In this document: positions 16,401-22,812 of the stretch, in pieces
How positions within the stretch are numbered: position 1 is the first letter of the stretch
How the letters are laid out: the number at the start of each line of letters is the position of its first letter
Virus record (IMG/VR): IMGVR_UViG_3300010883_000369
Location: 1 to 26,377 of that record
Strand: one strand, 5' to 3'
Length of the DNA: 26,377 bases
Source of the DNA: a virus
Notes under the pieces: model-generated
Seen by the model: the letters and a program-made list of their open reading frames with translations, nothing else
What the model was told of the DNA's origin: nothing
Database searches by the model: none
Position numbers and translations under genes: made by a program

Positions 16401-16596
16401 TAAACCACCAGCAGAGGCTCTGTATGATCTCTGGTGAAATTCCCTGCGTTTTGCTATGTACAATATCACCACCTACATATATAATGTCAGGTTTAAGCTT
16501 TTCAACTTTTTTAAAAAAATCTTTAAATGCCAAAATATATTCATCATGTCTAGAAAGACCTCGCCAATGTACATCAGCAATATGTATAATTCTCAT
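13468..16596 (-). CDS. Fused Mre11-Rad50 (gp47-gp46/SbcD-SbcC) recombination nuclease
   Basis: 1042 residues in one frame. The N-terminal Mre11/SbcD phosphoesterase (about 1-360) has D8-V-H10, G-G-D44, G-N-H-D (79-82), H151 and G-D-I-H (183-186). The Rad50/SbcC ABC ATPase follows: Walker A G-K-N-A-R-G-K-S-S (400-408), Q-loop Gln518, two long coiled-coil arms (about 550-890), signature S-G-M-E-K (953-957), Walker B I-I-D983-E984, D-loop S-L-D-E and switch His1016. In T4 these are separate proteins (gp47 nuclease and gp46 ATPase) that process ends for recombination-dependent replication and host DNA breakdown. The coiled-coil apex has P-C717-G-E-T-F-L-N-C724, a CX6C in place of the usual zinc-hook CXXC. 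The ATG is 4 bp after the upstream stop, with GGAG before it. Confidence 0.93.
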   Translation of the reverse strand: MRIIHIADVHWRGLSRHDEYILAFKDFFKKVEKLKPDIIYVGGDIVHSKTQGISPEIIQSLCWWFKRLASICPTHVILGNHDGLILNKDRQDAITPIIEAINDPNIFLYKHSGIYDTGYPGFKWCVFSCFDEENWVNINPDPLDVNIALYHGAVRGSLTDVDWQLDGEINLNFFKGFDYALLGDIHKRQFLNKEKTVAYCGSTIQQNYGETREKGFLVWDIRGRNDFDVKFHEVENIYPFITVDWAGSLEATIAACKKHPRRSRFRIRADNFIPQSDAKRIQKLLKKSHNSKEVVFKIETKFEAESIIDKEDNNALDLRSSETHLTLLKSYYKNHDLKEAEWDALRLMTEKYVNQIARLDNERRNIKWTINSMKFDNMFAYGEDNFINFDSLQGITGIFGKNARGKSSIIGSLAYGLFNTTDRGAIKNIHIINTRRNSCKTEIDISIAGTKYRIVRNTIKKQTKKDVWAPTTLKFYKIDRSGTIIDDLTEEQRRETEKILRQTIGTSEEFMLTSLASQGEINNFIKEKAAARKNILSNFLDLEVFDKINEMAKKDSSSSRSIISTLTGENWDQKLELSMLKIDDHLKEKLCIEDKISDLRNTLDELKSRLHKVDSADLVAQSEIDKITKSIDLKKDEIQKNNTKKLLLSEKIVDQESKINKIESFIEAFNLEDVKKKKNSKTKIKLSLLELQGSLNLERSELKQIEKSVSILDQVPCGETFLNCKFIKNSHKNKQKLDVQQRKVTFLSVKIDDISNELENLSEDYDKKLEKYAQIIQKKSELISGITNQKVLIERLDQITSQENNSLNLLMTESHKIKQRFAEQDSDNPIVMIKDSISKTSIAIKAEDINRNRVLNLLASWRAKRDICKQNKEKYEKLRKDLKLYDMFIQASSKKGIPVQIIHTLLPKINIEITKILQGVVGFTVALEADLESNSMDIYIDYGDSKRIIELASGMEKMMASLAIRVALINVSTLPKTNMLIIDEGFGSLDETNLESCSKLLVSFKKWFRNIIIISHIDAIKDIVDNSIEILKKGVDSHVHSP

Positions 16597-16600
16597 TTAT

Positions 16601-17842
16601 TTACATCTCCATTTTTACAACCGAATCTTTTCTGTCATGAGTAAATTGTAGTTTATATCCTGGTAATAATACCCAGCATCTTTTAGATATACAACTTTTT
16701 GGCTTTTGCGCACAGCCATCAGTCATAATAATGTACCCGTCAAACTCTGCAGCGCGCTTTCTAAAGTGTGATTCTACACAATCAAAGCATGTACCACCAG
16801 TTAATGTACGCATCGGCAGTTTATATTTTTTTCCTTTTCGCCATGCATACTCAGAATTTTTATCAACTACAGTATCGAAGTGAAAGACATTAAAAGCTAC
16901 ATTTCTTGCTAGTTTGTTTAACGATGAAAAGAAAGCTGCAATTCCATCATCGCCTACCGAACCTGATTGATCTATGTATATCGCTAAATTTGAAGTTCTT
17001 TTTGTTTTTGTGCCAGGGTGAATATATGGATACTTTCTATTAATTCTGCGATATGTTTTTGACTTATTAGCTTTTTGCTTATTTCCACAAAAGTAATGAA
17101 GTGTCTTCTTCCAGTCGATTGTATCTTCAATAGAAGCAATAATTTGTGTTTTTATATCAAAAGATACAGATCCCCATGCGTTGTTTTGATTTGCTCGATC
17201 TGCAGATTTCTTTATTATTTCTTTTAACTTGCCTTTCATTAACTCTTTATCAGATTCTGACATGTCACCATCATCAATATCAAAATGTACATCAAACCCT
17301 GGATTGTCACCAAAGTATGACTCCATTGCTTCTTTGACATCAGGATTTTCTCTTAACTTTTCCATGTACCACTCTGATGTTTTATTGACTGGTAACGATT
17401 TAATTACGTCACTTATCATAACTGCTTTTTTAGTTGTTTCTTCATCCTGTAAATCTGCCATAGACGAAAATGGTTGCCCCGGTATCAACCCACCTTCAGG
17501 TAATTGGTTTGACGGAATTATGCTATTAATTGCTAAATCAGTAGCAATATTCCACAATATGTGCGGATCTTGTTTTCTAGAAGTTACATGATTAAAAATC
17601 AAGTGATAACATTCATGTTTCATAAGTCCAAAAAATTGATCTTTTGTTAGTGTTTCAATAAAATTAGGGTTCCAGTATAGACATATAGAGCCTTGTTGTA
17701 CTGAAACACCGGCTGTAGGCACAATTGTTTCAGTTCTTATTTTGTTCATAGAGCGAACTATTGAACTAAAAAAAGGTTCGTCAAAAAGAAAAGCTACTAA
17801 AAGTTTTTCAAATTTTTTCGATGTTATTTCACTACCAACCAT
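16601..17842 (-). CDS. Putative metallopeptidase with VWA-like domain (DUF2201 type)
   Basis: 413 residues. The N-terminal part has H76-E-C-Y-H80, followed by N-I-A-T-D102-L-A-I-N, the arrangement of the putative metallopeptidase domain of DUF2201 proteins. The C-terminal VWA-like domain has the metal-ion site D291-Q-S293-G-S295, a T-G-G-T351 and M-T-D375-G. The middle (about 185-220) is acidic then basic. Such proteins are usually encoded next to a MoxR-type AAA+ ATPase, as here. The ATPase is thought to remodel or load a client held by the VWA partner. Substrate and activity are unknown. The gene is preceded by a bipartite promoter (17866-17895) and an AAGGAG site, and it leads the operon into the Mre11-Rad50 fusion. 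Confidence 0.88.
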   Translation of the reverse strand: MVGSEITSKKFEKLLVAFLFDEPFFSSIVRSMNKIRTETIVPTAGVSVQQGSICLYWNPNFIETLTKDQFFGLMKHECYHLIFNHVTSRKQDPHILWNIATDLAINSIIPSNQLPEGGLIPGQPFSSMADLQDEETTKKAVMISDVIKSLPVNKTSEWYMEKLRENPDVKEAMESYFGDNPGFDVHFDIDDGDMSESDKELMKGKLKEIIKKSADRANQNNAWGSVSFDIKTQIIASIEDTIDWKKTLHYFCGNKQKANKSKTYRRINRKYPYIHPGTKTKRTSNLAIYIDQSGSVGDDGIAAFFSSLNKLARNVAFNVFHFDTVVDKNSEYAWRKGKKYKLPMRTLTGGTCFDCVESHFRKRAAEFDGYIIMTDGCAQKPKSCISKRCWVLLPGYKLQFTHDRKDSVVKMEM

Positions 17843-17865
17843 TATATACTCCTTAATTTAATATT

Positions 17866-17895
17866 ATTATAACATTTTAAAATGCAAGTTGCACG
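17866..17895 (-). promoter_or_regulatory. Bipartite promoter, copy 3 (upstream of the metallopeptidase/VWA gene)
   Basis: On the minus strand, CGTGCAACTT (17895-17886), 12 nt, then GTTATAAT (17873-17866) continuing AATA. The upstream block matches the other two copies at 7 of 10 positions, and the spacing and -10 block are identical. It lies 24 bp before the ATG of the gene at 17842. Confidence 0.65.
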
Positions 17896-17917
17896 AATTA
17901 ATTGCGTTTTAAAATAT

Positions 17918-18970
17918 TTAATATTTTGAAGAAGAATTAACGATCTCTGTTACTAGTTTACCTAGCTCCTTGTGAAATTTTCTAATATTATCTATCTTTT
18001 TTGTTTCCATCACCATGTTGAAAAAATTAATTATCATTTCTTCTGAACATTTTTTAGCAAATTCACATGCATTTTGAACTTGTGTTATTGTTGGCTCGTT
18101 ATTTTTAGTACTAAGTACAATTTGTTCCAAAAGATCATTCTTTTTATCATTTGACAATGCATCAATATCTTTGTTAAGCGTTGGATATTTATCAAGTACA
18201 TCTTCAGCAGAAAACTTTGTTTCATAGTTTCTAATAAACTCAGCAAATGCTACTGATGTGGTTGTGCCAATAAAACCTGTGCACATTGCATAAAATAAGT
18301 CAGGCAAGCTTTTTCCAGCGTAATCATCAGGATTCATATCCGCGTATATTAAAGAAGCACATAGTCTATGCCAAGAAGCAGGATTTGGATATACTTTTCC
18401 TGACTCTAGCTCACCAACATGTCTAAGGTGTGATGGATATTTTTTAATAAAATCACAAACTGAAGCTGCAATATCTGTTCTATCTGAAGCCCATGTTAAC
18501 CAGTCTTCTGTTGTTGGTTCAATAGCCATAGTCCAAAATCTTCTAAGTAGCGCAGGATCCATGTCAGTAACTTGATATTCGCTACCTTCATTAATAGCTG
18601 CATACACACGAGTTTTGGGGTGTAGCTTATGGCCGTTTAATTCTCTGTCTAATACAATTTGAAATGCACATTGTTGAACTTCAATTGTAGCCCTGTTTAA
18701 TTCATCAAAAAATAACACAACAGGCTCTTTACATGCCCTAATTAACCAATCAACGGGTGCAAATCTTGTTACACCGTCAACTAATTCTGGCAATCCAATG
18801 ATATCGCCTTCAGTCATTTGACTTAATCGCCTGTCTACGACTGGTAGGTTTATGGTATCACCAATTTTATGAAAAATATGAGATTTTCCAATGCCAGTAG
18901 GTCCTTTTGCTAATACTGATATATCTGCTGGTAGTGAAGATACTACTTTGATGAATGTTTGAATGTCCAT
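17918..18970 (-). CDS. MoxR-type AAA+ ATPase
   Basis: 350 residues. The AAA+ core has Walker A G23-P-T-G-I-G-K-S30, the MoxR-typical segment M-T-E-G-D-I-I-G-L-P-E (52-62), Walker B V-V-L-F-F-D89-E90-L-N-R, sensor-1 Asn127 and D-P-A-L-L-R-R-F (138-145), which carries the arginine finger. The C-terminal region is helical. MoxR ATPases act as chaperones that remodel or load cofactors into partners carrying a VWA domain, and the next gene is such a protein. The start has AAGGAG upstream and a promoter copy at 19007-19036. It could alternatively be called a CbbQ/NorQ-like ATPase. The exact subfamily is not resolved by eye. Confidence 0.92.
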   Translation of the reverse strand: MDIQTFIKVVSSLPADISVLAKGPTGIGKSHIFHKIGDTINLPVVDRRLSQMTEGDIIGLPELVDGVTRFAPVDWLIRACKEPVVLFFDELNRATIEVQQCAFQIVLDRELNGHKLHPKTRVYAAINEGSEYQVTDMDPALLRRFWTMAIEPTTEDWLTWASDRTDIAASVCDFIKKYPSHLRHVGELESGKVYPNPASWHRLCASLIYADMNPDDYAGKSLPDLFYAMCTGFIGTTTSVAFAEFIRNYETKFSAEDVLDKYPTLNKDIDALSNDKKNDLLEQIVLSTKNNEPTITQVQNACEFAKKCSEEMIINFFNMVMETKKIDNIRKFHKELGKLVTEIVNSSSKY

Positions 18971-19006
18971 TTTTGCTCCTTACGGTTGTGTTTTGTAATC
19001 TTTATT

Positions 19007-19036
19007 ATTATAACTTGCATGGATTAATGTTACATG
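19007..19036 (-). promoter_or_regulatory. Bipartite promoter, copy 2 (upstream of the MoxR gene)
   Basis: On the minus strand, CATGTAACAT (19036-19027), 12 nt, then GTTATAAT (19014-19007) continuing AATA. The upstream block and spacing are identical to copy 1. It lies just past the end of the previous gene and leaves a leader of about 30 nt before the MoxR ATG. Confidence 0.7.
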
Positions 19037-19039
19037 AGT

Positions 19040-19471
19040 TTAGTTAACATGTTTTAGTGATGATGGATAAAACCAGTCATTTCCCGATGATGTTATAACA
19101 AATACTCTCCCAGCATACTTTGAAAGATTCTTCTTGTTGTCATGCGATCGCTTATTAACCTGAATATTCGTGGAATTCTCTTTAACAACCAAACCTATCG
19201 ATTCGTCTGGTAAATATACCAAGTCACCTACGTTAATATTCCAAGTAACTTTAGCAGTTTGCCTATTCACATCTAGATCTTTTATTTTCTTTCTATCTTC
19301 ATATGTTAAGCCTAGGCGATCTTTTTTAACTTTTTTATTTTCTTCAGACTCTATTCTTTTACTTTTTTCTTCATCTGTTAGCTCGCTTAATAATTCTTGC
19401 TCAGCTTTTTCTCTTGCTTCTAATGCTTGTTTTCGTGCTTCTTTAATTTGTTTTTTAGTTAATTTAGGCAT
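19040..19471 (-). CDS. Small basic protein with C-terminal SH3-like domain, unknown function
   Basis: 143 residues from the ATG at 19471, which has AAAGGAAAG upstream. An in-frame TTG at 19510 lies within the 5' leader and is unlikely. The N-terminal half is a highly charged helix (K-K-Q-I-K-E-A-R-K-Q-A-L-E-A-R-E-K). The C-terminal half (about 75-143) alternates short beta-like segments, V-G-D-L-V-Y-L-P, I-G-L-V-V-K-E and G-R-V-F-V-I-T, suggestive of an SH3/KOW-type barrel with possible nucleic-acid or ribosome binding. It stands alone between two promoter copies, one driving it and one just past its end. Function unknown. Confidence 0.8.
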   Translation of the reverse strand: MPKLTKKQIKEARKQALEAREKAEQELLSELTDEEKSKRIESEENKKVKKDRLGLTYEDRKKIKDLDVNRQTAKVTWNINVGDLVYLPDESIGLVVKENSTNIQVNKRSHDNKKNLSKYAGRVFVITSSGNDWFYPSSLKHVN

Positions 19472-19498
19472 AAGCTTTCCTTTATAGTTATTAATACT

Positions 19499-19528
19499 AT
19501 TATAACACAAGTATATGTATGTTACATG
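19499..19528 (-). promoter_or_regulatory. Bipartite promoter, copy 1 (upstream of the SH3-like gene)
   Basis: On the minus strand, CATGTAACAT (19528-19519), 12 nt, then GTTATAAT (19506-19499) continuing AGTA. The TG one base before TATAAT also makes an extended -10. It lies between the stop of the PAP2-Fic gene and the ATG at 19471. Confidence 0.7.
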
Positions 19529-19548
19529 TGTTTTACAAGGGTTAATAA

Positions 19549-20814
19549 CTACTTGATTATGTGGTCAAAGCAAATGTTAAGATTTCTAATGTAATTGTTG
19601 CTGATCAGCTTATTTGTTTTTGCAAAATTAAAATTTAAGTCGCTACAGAGAATTACGCGGCCAAGCCTTCCATTACCATCAGCAAACGGGTGGATATATT
19701 CAAACAAAGCATGCCTTAAAAAAGGATCATTTTCATTGCTGCAAAAATTATTTATTTCACGATATATTAAGTCTGGTGCTGTATACGTGATACCTGCTGG
19801 TGACTTGTGGTCAAAGTTTCTTATTTCGCCAGGTGCGGCATCAACTAGCACATTATCATTGATGCATTTATGCAAATTAATTATTTTAAACGGATTATCG
19901 AGAGGGGTTAAGCTATTTGCTTTTATCAGCATTTTTAAAGTGCTTAGCAGGTCTATATTGTCTGTGCAATATTTTACTGGATAACATTGCAATACTTTTT
20001 TTGCGCATTTTACACAATCATCATAGGGTATATCAATGTTTTCTATTTCATTTGTCTTTTTAAGAAAATATGCAAAATCGCTATATAGATTATTATTTGT
20101 TGACTTACTAATTAAATCTTTAACAAATTTTCGAACATCAGACTTTTTAATTTTAGTATTACATGCGTCTTCATAACTTTTTGATGAAATATATGAATCA
20201 GCTAGCATTTGACCAATCATCTTGCCCGCTGATATGTCAGACGGATAATGCATACCATTTTCAATTCTTGATTGCGCAATCATTTCTGCTAATGTTTCTG
20301 CATCCATTTTTACTTCTGGAAAAGCATTGCCGATCATAGCTGCAGTAAAATATGCTATAGCAGTATGACCAGAGGGATATGACGGTGTATTTGAATCTTT
20401 AATTGCGCAGTATAACTCACTTTCATTTTGTAGCAAGTGCTTAGGTCGAGGTCTAGCGTGAGCAAACTTTAGTTTTAGGACTATTGTATCAGTATCGTCT
20501 AATAATAAAGATAAATGTTTCCAATTTATATTGAGCCCCATTTCTTTACTAAAAACTTTAAAGCAGTCTTCTACTGAATTATTTGACATGTTTAAAAAAG
20601 TGTTATTCATGCTTGGGTTTGCATAATAAAATATAACTTGTTCAACATCACTGTTATGCTCTTTTGAACCAATTTTTGGATAACTCAATTTAGGCAAGTT
20701 ATCTATGCTATTAATATATCTGCAGTCTCTTTCAATTCTTTTTTGATACTTTTTTGGAATTGTATCATTATAGTTTTGTCGCGTTTCGGAAAATAACGGC
20801 AGCAAACTTTTCAT
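19549..20814 (-). CDS. PAP2-type phosphatase fused to a Fic domain
   Basis: 421 residues with two catalytic domains. Residues about 60-210 form a PAP2/class A acid phosphatase core with all three motifs: K114-x6-R121-P, P147-S-G-H150 and S182-R-x5-H189-x3-D193. Residues about 225-415 form a Fic domain with a flap-like segment (about 335-347) and the full active-site motif H375-P-F-A-D-G-N-G-R-x-x-R386. Fic enzymes usually transfer AMP, or another phosphate-containing group, to a protein hydroxyl. PAP2 enzymes hydrolyse phosphate esters. There is no signal peptide or membrane segment, so a soluble cytoplasmic enzyme is expected, unlike most PAP2 proteins. No clear Fic inhibitory motif (S/T-x3-E-G/N) is seen. 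The start overlaps the previous stop (TAATG), coupling it to the zinc-ribbon gene. Target unknown. Confidence 0.9.
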   Translation of the reverse strand: MKSLLPLFSETRQNYNDTIPKKYQKRIERDCRYINSIDNLPKLSYPKIGSKEHNSDVEQVIFYYANPSMNNTFLNMSNNSVEDCFKVFSKEMGLNINWKHLSLLLDDTDTIVLKLKFAHARPRPKHLLQNESELYCAIKDSNTPSYPSGHTAIAYFTAAMIGNAFPEVKMDAETLAEMIAQSRIENGMHYPSDISAGKMIGQMLADSYISSKSYEDACNTKIKKSDVRKFVKDLISKSTNNNLYSDFAYFLKKTNEIENIDIPYDDCVKCAKKVLQCYPVKYCTDNIDLLSTLKMLIKANSLTPLDNPFKIINLHKCINDNVLVDAAPGEIRNFDHKSPAGITYTAPDLIYREINNFCSNENDPFLRHALFEYIHPFADGNGRLGRVILCSDLNFNFAKTNKLISNNYIRNLNICFDHIIK

Positions 20815-21263
20815 TAAATTTCGCCTTCGTGCTCATCGTAATCTAGTGCATGATAAACTTCAGAGATATCATCTGCAAGTTGCGCTATTTTTGTTCTTTG
20901 CCAATCATCTAGCTCATAACCGTCAGGTATCATATTAAGTAGCTTTTGTGCGTATTTTGAAACTTTATATAGCGAAGCCTTGGCCATATAATTATTGTTT
21001 GAATTATTTAATTTAGAATTACATTTTTCACATGTGCCACAGCCGCATCCTGATCCTTCAAATATTTTGCTTTGTGCTACATAACCGCACTCCATGCATT
21101 CATCTTCATTCATTGTAGATCCACATTGTTCGCATTTTAATGCAGCGCTTAAAGGCGGTGTGTCTTGTGATGATGCAACAGCGCGAGGTACTATTACGTC
21201 TTCACCCATTGATTGGAATTCTTTTATAATTAAATTCCTAATTTTTGCTCTAGATAACTTCAT
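20814..21263 (-). CDS. Zinc-ribbon protein with CTS-like N-terminus
   Basis: 149 residues in three parts. The N-terminal helix (K-L-S-R-A-K-I-R-N-L-I-I-K-E, residues 2-15) matches two head-region proteins of this window. A zinc ribbon carries C44-x2-C47 and C56-x2-C59, plus a second cysteine cluster (C73, C75, C78, C81). The C-terminal helical part (about 93-147, S-L-Y-K-V-S-K-Y-A-Q-K-L) resembles a module I recall at the end of various marine phage proteins. An AAGGAGC site precedes the ATG. The gene lies between primase and PAP2-Fic and overlaps the latter. It may be a virion-packaged protein despite its replication-type neighbours. Function unknown. Confidence 0.8.
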   Translation of the reverse strand: MKLSRAKIRNLIIKEFQSMGEDVIVPRAVASSQDTPPLSAALKCEQCGSTMNEDECMECGYVAQSKIFEGSGCGCGTCEKCNSKLNNSNNNYMAKASLYKVSKYAQKLLNMIPDGYELDDWQRTKIAQLADDISEVYHALDYDEHEGEI

Positions 21264-21278
21264 TTATTATGCTCCTTG

Positions 21279-22247
21279 CTAATACATCGAACCTGATGTT
21301 ATGTTATTTATTAAATATCCTACAGAATCAGCAAATTCAAAATGTTTTGCAGTGTTTATGTAATGAGTAACTTTTTCTTTTTCCATGTCACCAAAATCTT
21401 TACCTGAATGTTGTGATAATCTAATAGGCACACAATATGAACTCAATAGTTTAGCAATTTTAATCGATTTATCTTTTGCATCCGGATCTAAGCATAACAC
21501 GATCGGTGTTTTATTTTTAACAATCTGTCTAAATAAATAATAATTTTGATCTAGCCAACTACCAAGTATACAAGTTGAATTCTCAGGACAATGTAGTAAA
21601 TCAAAAACGCCTTCTGTTAAAACTAGCTCCTTATCAAACTCGATATCAAATTCTTTAAATATAACTTCTTTTCTACTAAGCATGCAATTTTTATACTTTC
21701 TGTATGCATTGCTATCTATAGATCTAGAAATAAAATAATTAATCTTACCTTCTGCGTCATTTGATGGGAATATTACGCTTGAAGCAAATTGATATTCTGA
21801 GCTAGCACCAATTCGAAAACGCAGTATATCTTCATCTGTGAAACCTCTATTATAAAGATATTTAATATGTCTTCTATGTCTTTTTCTTTTTTTATTAGAC
21901 ATGTCAGCAATTAAACAAAAGTCCTCAGGTAGTTTAACTTCATTTTTTTCAATTTCTTCAATTTCTTCTTTTTTTAAACCGCCAAACACAGAAGTTAATT
22001 CTAGTGCTTTGTCTTTGTAATCTGAGTACTTTAAAGCAGCTTTACCTATATTCCTACCTTTAGATTCACAAACCCAACAATGATAAACACCAGTATCTAG
22101 GCAAATAGAAAGCTTCTTTTTATTTGTCATCTTGCCTTTATCTTGACAAAAAGGACACATAACAGAAGCATTTTTTTCAGCGCCTGATAATTTGTATGAT
22201 CCAAAGTTTGCTTTTATTAAATCTAATTTTTGTTTAAATGTATACAT
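21279..22247 (-). CDS. DNA primase, DnaG/gp61-like (zinc finger plus Toprim)
   Basis: 322 residues, close to T4 gp61. The N-terminal zinc-binding domain has C31-P-F-C34 and H-C57-W-V-C60. The Toprim catalytic domain has T-E212-G-V-F-D (211-215) and L-D254-P-D256, with a further acidic D-F-G-D at 284-287. It would make RNA primers for lagging-strand synthesis, with the phage helicase as partner (not in this window). The start at 22247 lacks a clear ribosome binding site. It lies 24 bp after the RuvC-like stop, and residues 1-30 look native, so the start is accepted with some doubt. A GTTATTATATTA stretch just upstream could also be a weak promoter. Confidence 0.92.
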   Translation of the reverse strand: MYTFKQKLDLIKANFGSYKLSGAEKNASVMCPFCQDKGKMTNKKKLSICLDTGVYHCWVCESKGRNIGKAALKYSDYKDKALELTSVFGGLKKEEIEEIEKNEVKLPEDFCLIADMSNKKRKRHRRHIKYLYNRGFTDEDILRFRIGASSEYQFASSVIFPSNDAEGKINYFISRSIDSNAYRKYKNCMLSRKEVIFKEFDIEFDKELVLTEGVFDLLHCPENSTCILGSWLDQNYYLFRQIVKNKTPIVLCLDPDAKDKSIKIAKLLSSYCVPIRLSQHSGKDFGDMEKEKVTHYINTAKHFEFADSVGYLINNITSGSMY

Positions 22248-22271
22248 GCTAATATAATAACATGCATATTT

Positions 22272-22811
22272 TTAATTTTCAATTAGTTTGCGTGCTTTTG
22301 CAATAACATACGCATCTGCCATATCAAAGCATTCGTTTATAATTCTAATTTGACCTTTATTTTTTCCTGATTTCATTATTTTTGTTGGCCACACGATATC
22401 AGCATTAACACTTGAAACCCAATCAACAACTTGTTCTTTTGTACTTTTGTTACTTTTTCTATCTATTTTTAATCCGACAGCTTTTCTTGCAGCATTAACG
22501 TTAATTGATGTAACTGGTACATTTAATGTTTCATGACATATCCACCGGACAACACCATTAAATTGTGCTAATGTCATTAATGTTTTTGCTGACGATAAGC
22601 CGGGGCGAAACGACTGTAAGTTCTCTTCTACTGCAACAGAAGTTATATTAAATTTTGCTTGTATAGAAAGCAGCTCTGTTTTGATATGACCGGCTTTTGC
22701 ATATAAGCCTTTATGTTTGCTCAACGATACGTACCCAATGTCAACAAGTGTATCCTCGTCAAATACACAGTAACCTGTTGAGCTTGTTGATATATCTAAG
22801 GCTAAAAGCAT
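22272..22811 (-). CDS. RuvC-like Holliday junction resolvase
   Basis: 179 residues with the RNase H-fold resolvase pattern: L-A-L-D6-I-S-T-S-S-T-G at the N-terminus, A-V-E62-E63-N, and D163-M-A-D166-A-Y at the C-terminus, giving the four acidic metal ligands. It would cut branched intermediates before packaging, a job done in T4 by the unrelated endonuclease VII (gp49). The ATG is one base past the stop of the LamG-type structural gene, with AGGA upstream, so the two are probably on one transcript. Length is typical of RuvC. Confidence 0.9.
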   Translation of the reverse strand: MLLALDISTSSTGYCVFDEDTLVDIGYVSLSKHKGLYAKAGHIKTELLSIQAKFNITSVAVEENLQSFRPGLSSAKTLMTLAQFNGVVRWICHETLNVPVTSINVNAARKAVGLKIDRKSNKSTKEQVVDWVSSVNADIVWPTKIMKSGKNKGQIRIINECFDMADAYVIAKARKLIEN

Positions 22812-22812
22812 A

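Noticed and set aside
17146-17591. Plus-strand open frames opposite the metallopeptidase/VWA gene
   Set aside because: They overlap a gene with clear HExxH and VWA motifs, have no ribosome binding sites and show no recognisable protein.
19549-20814. PAP2-Fic as two genes joined by a lost stop
   Set aside because: No ribosome site or good start was seen between the domains, and the linker region reads as continuous helical protein. Chimeric assembly cannot be fully excluded.
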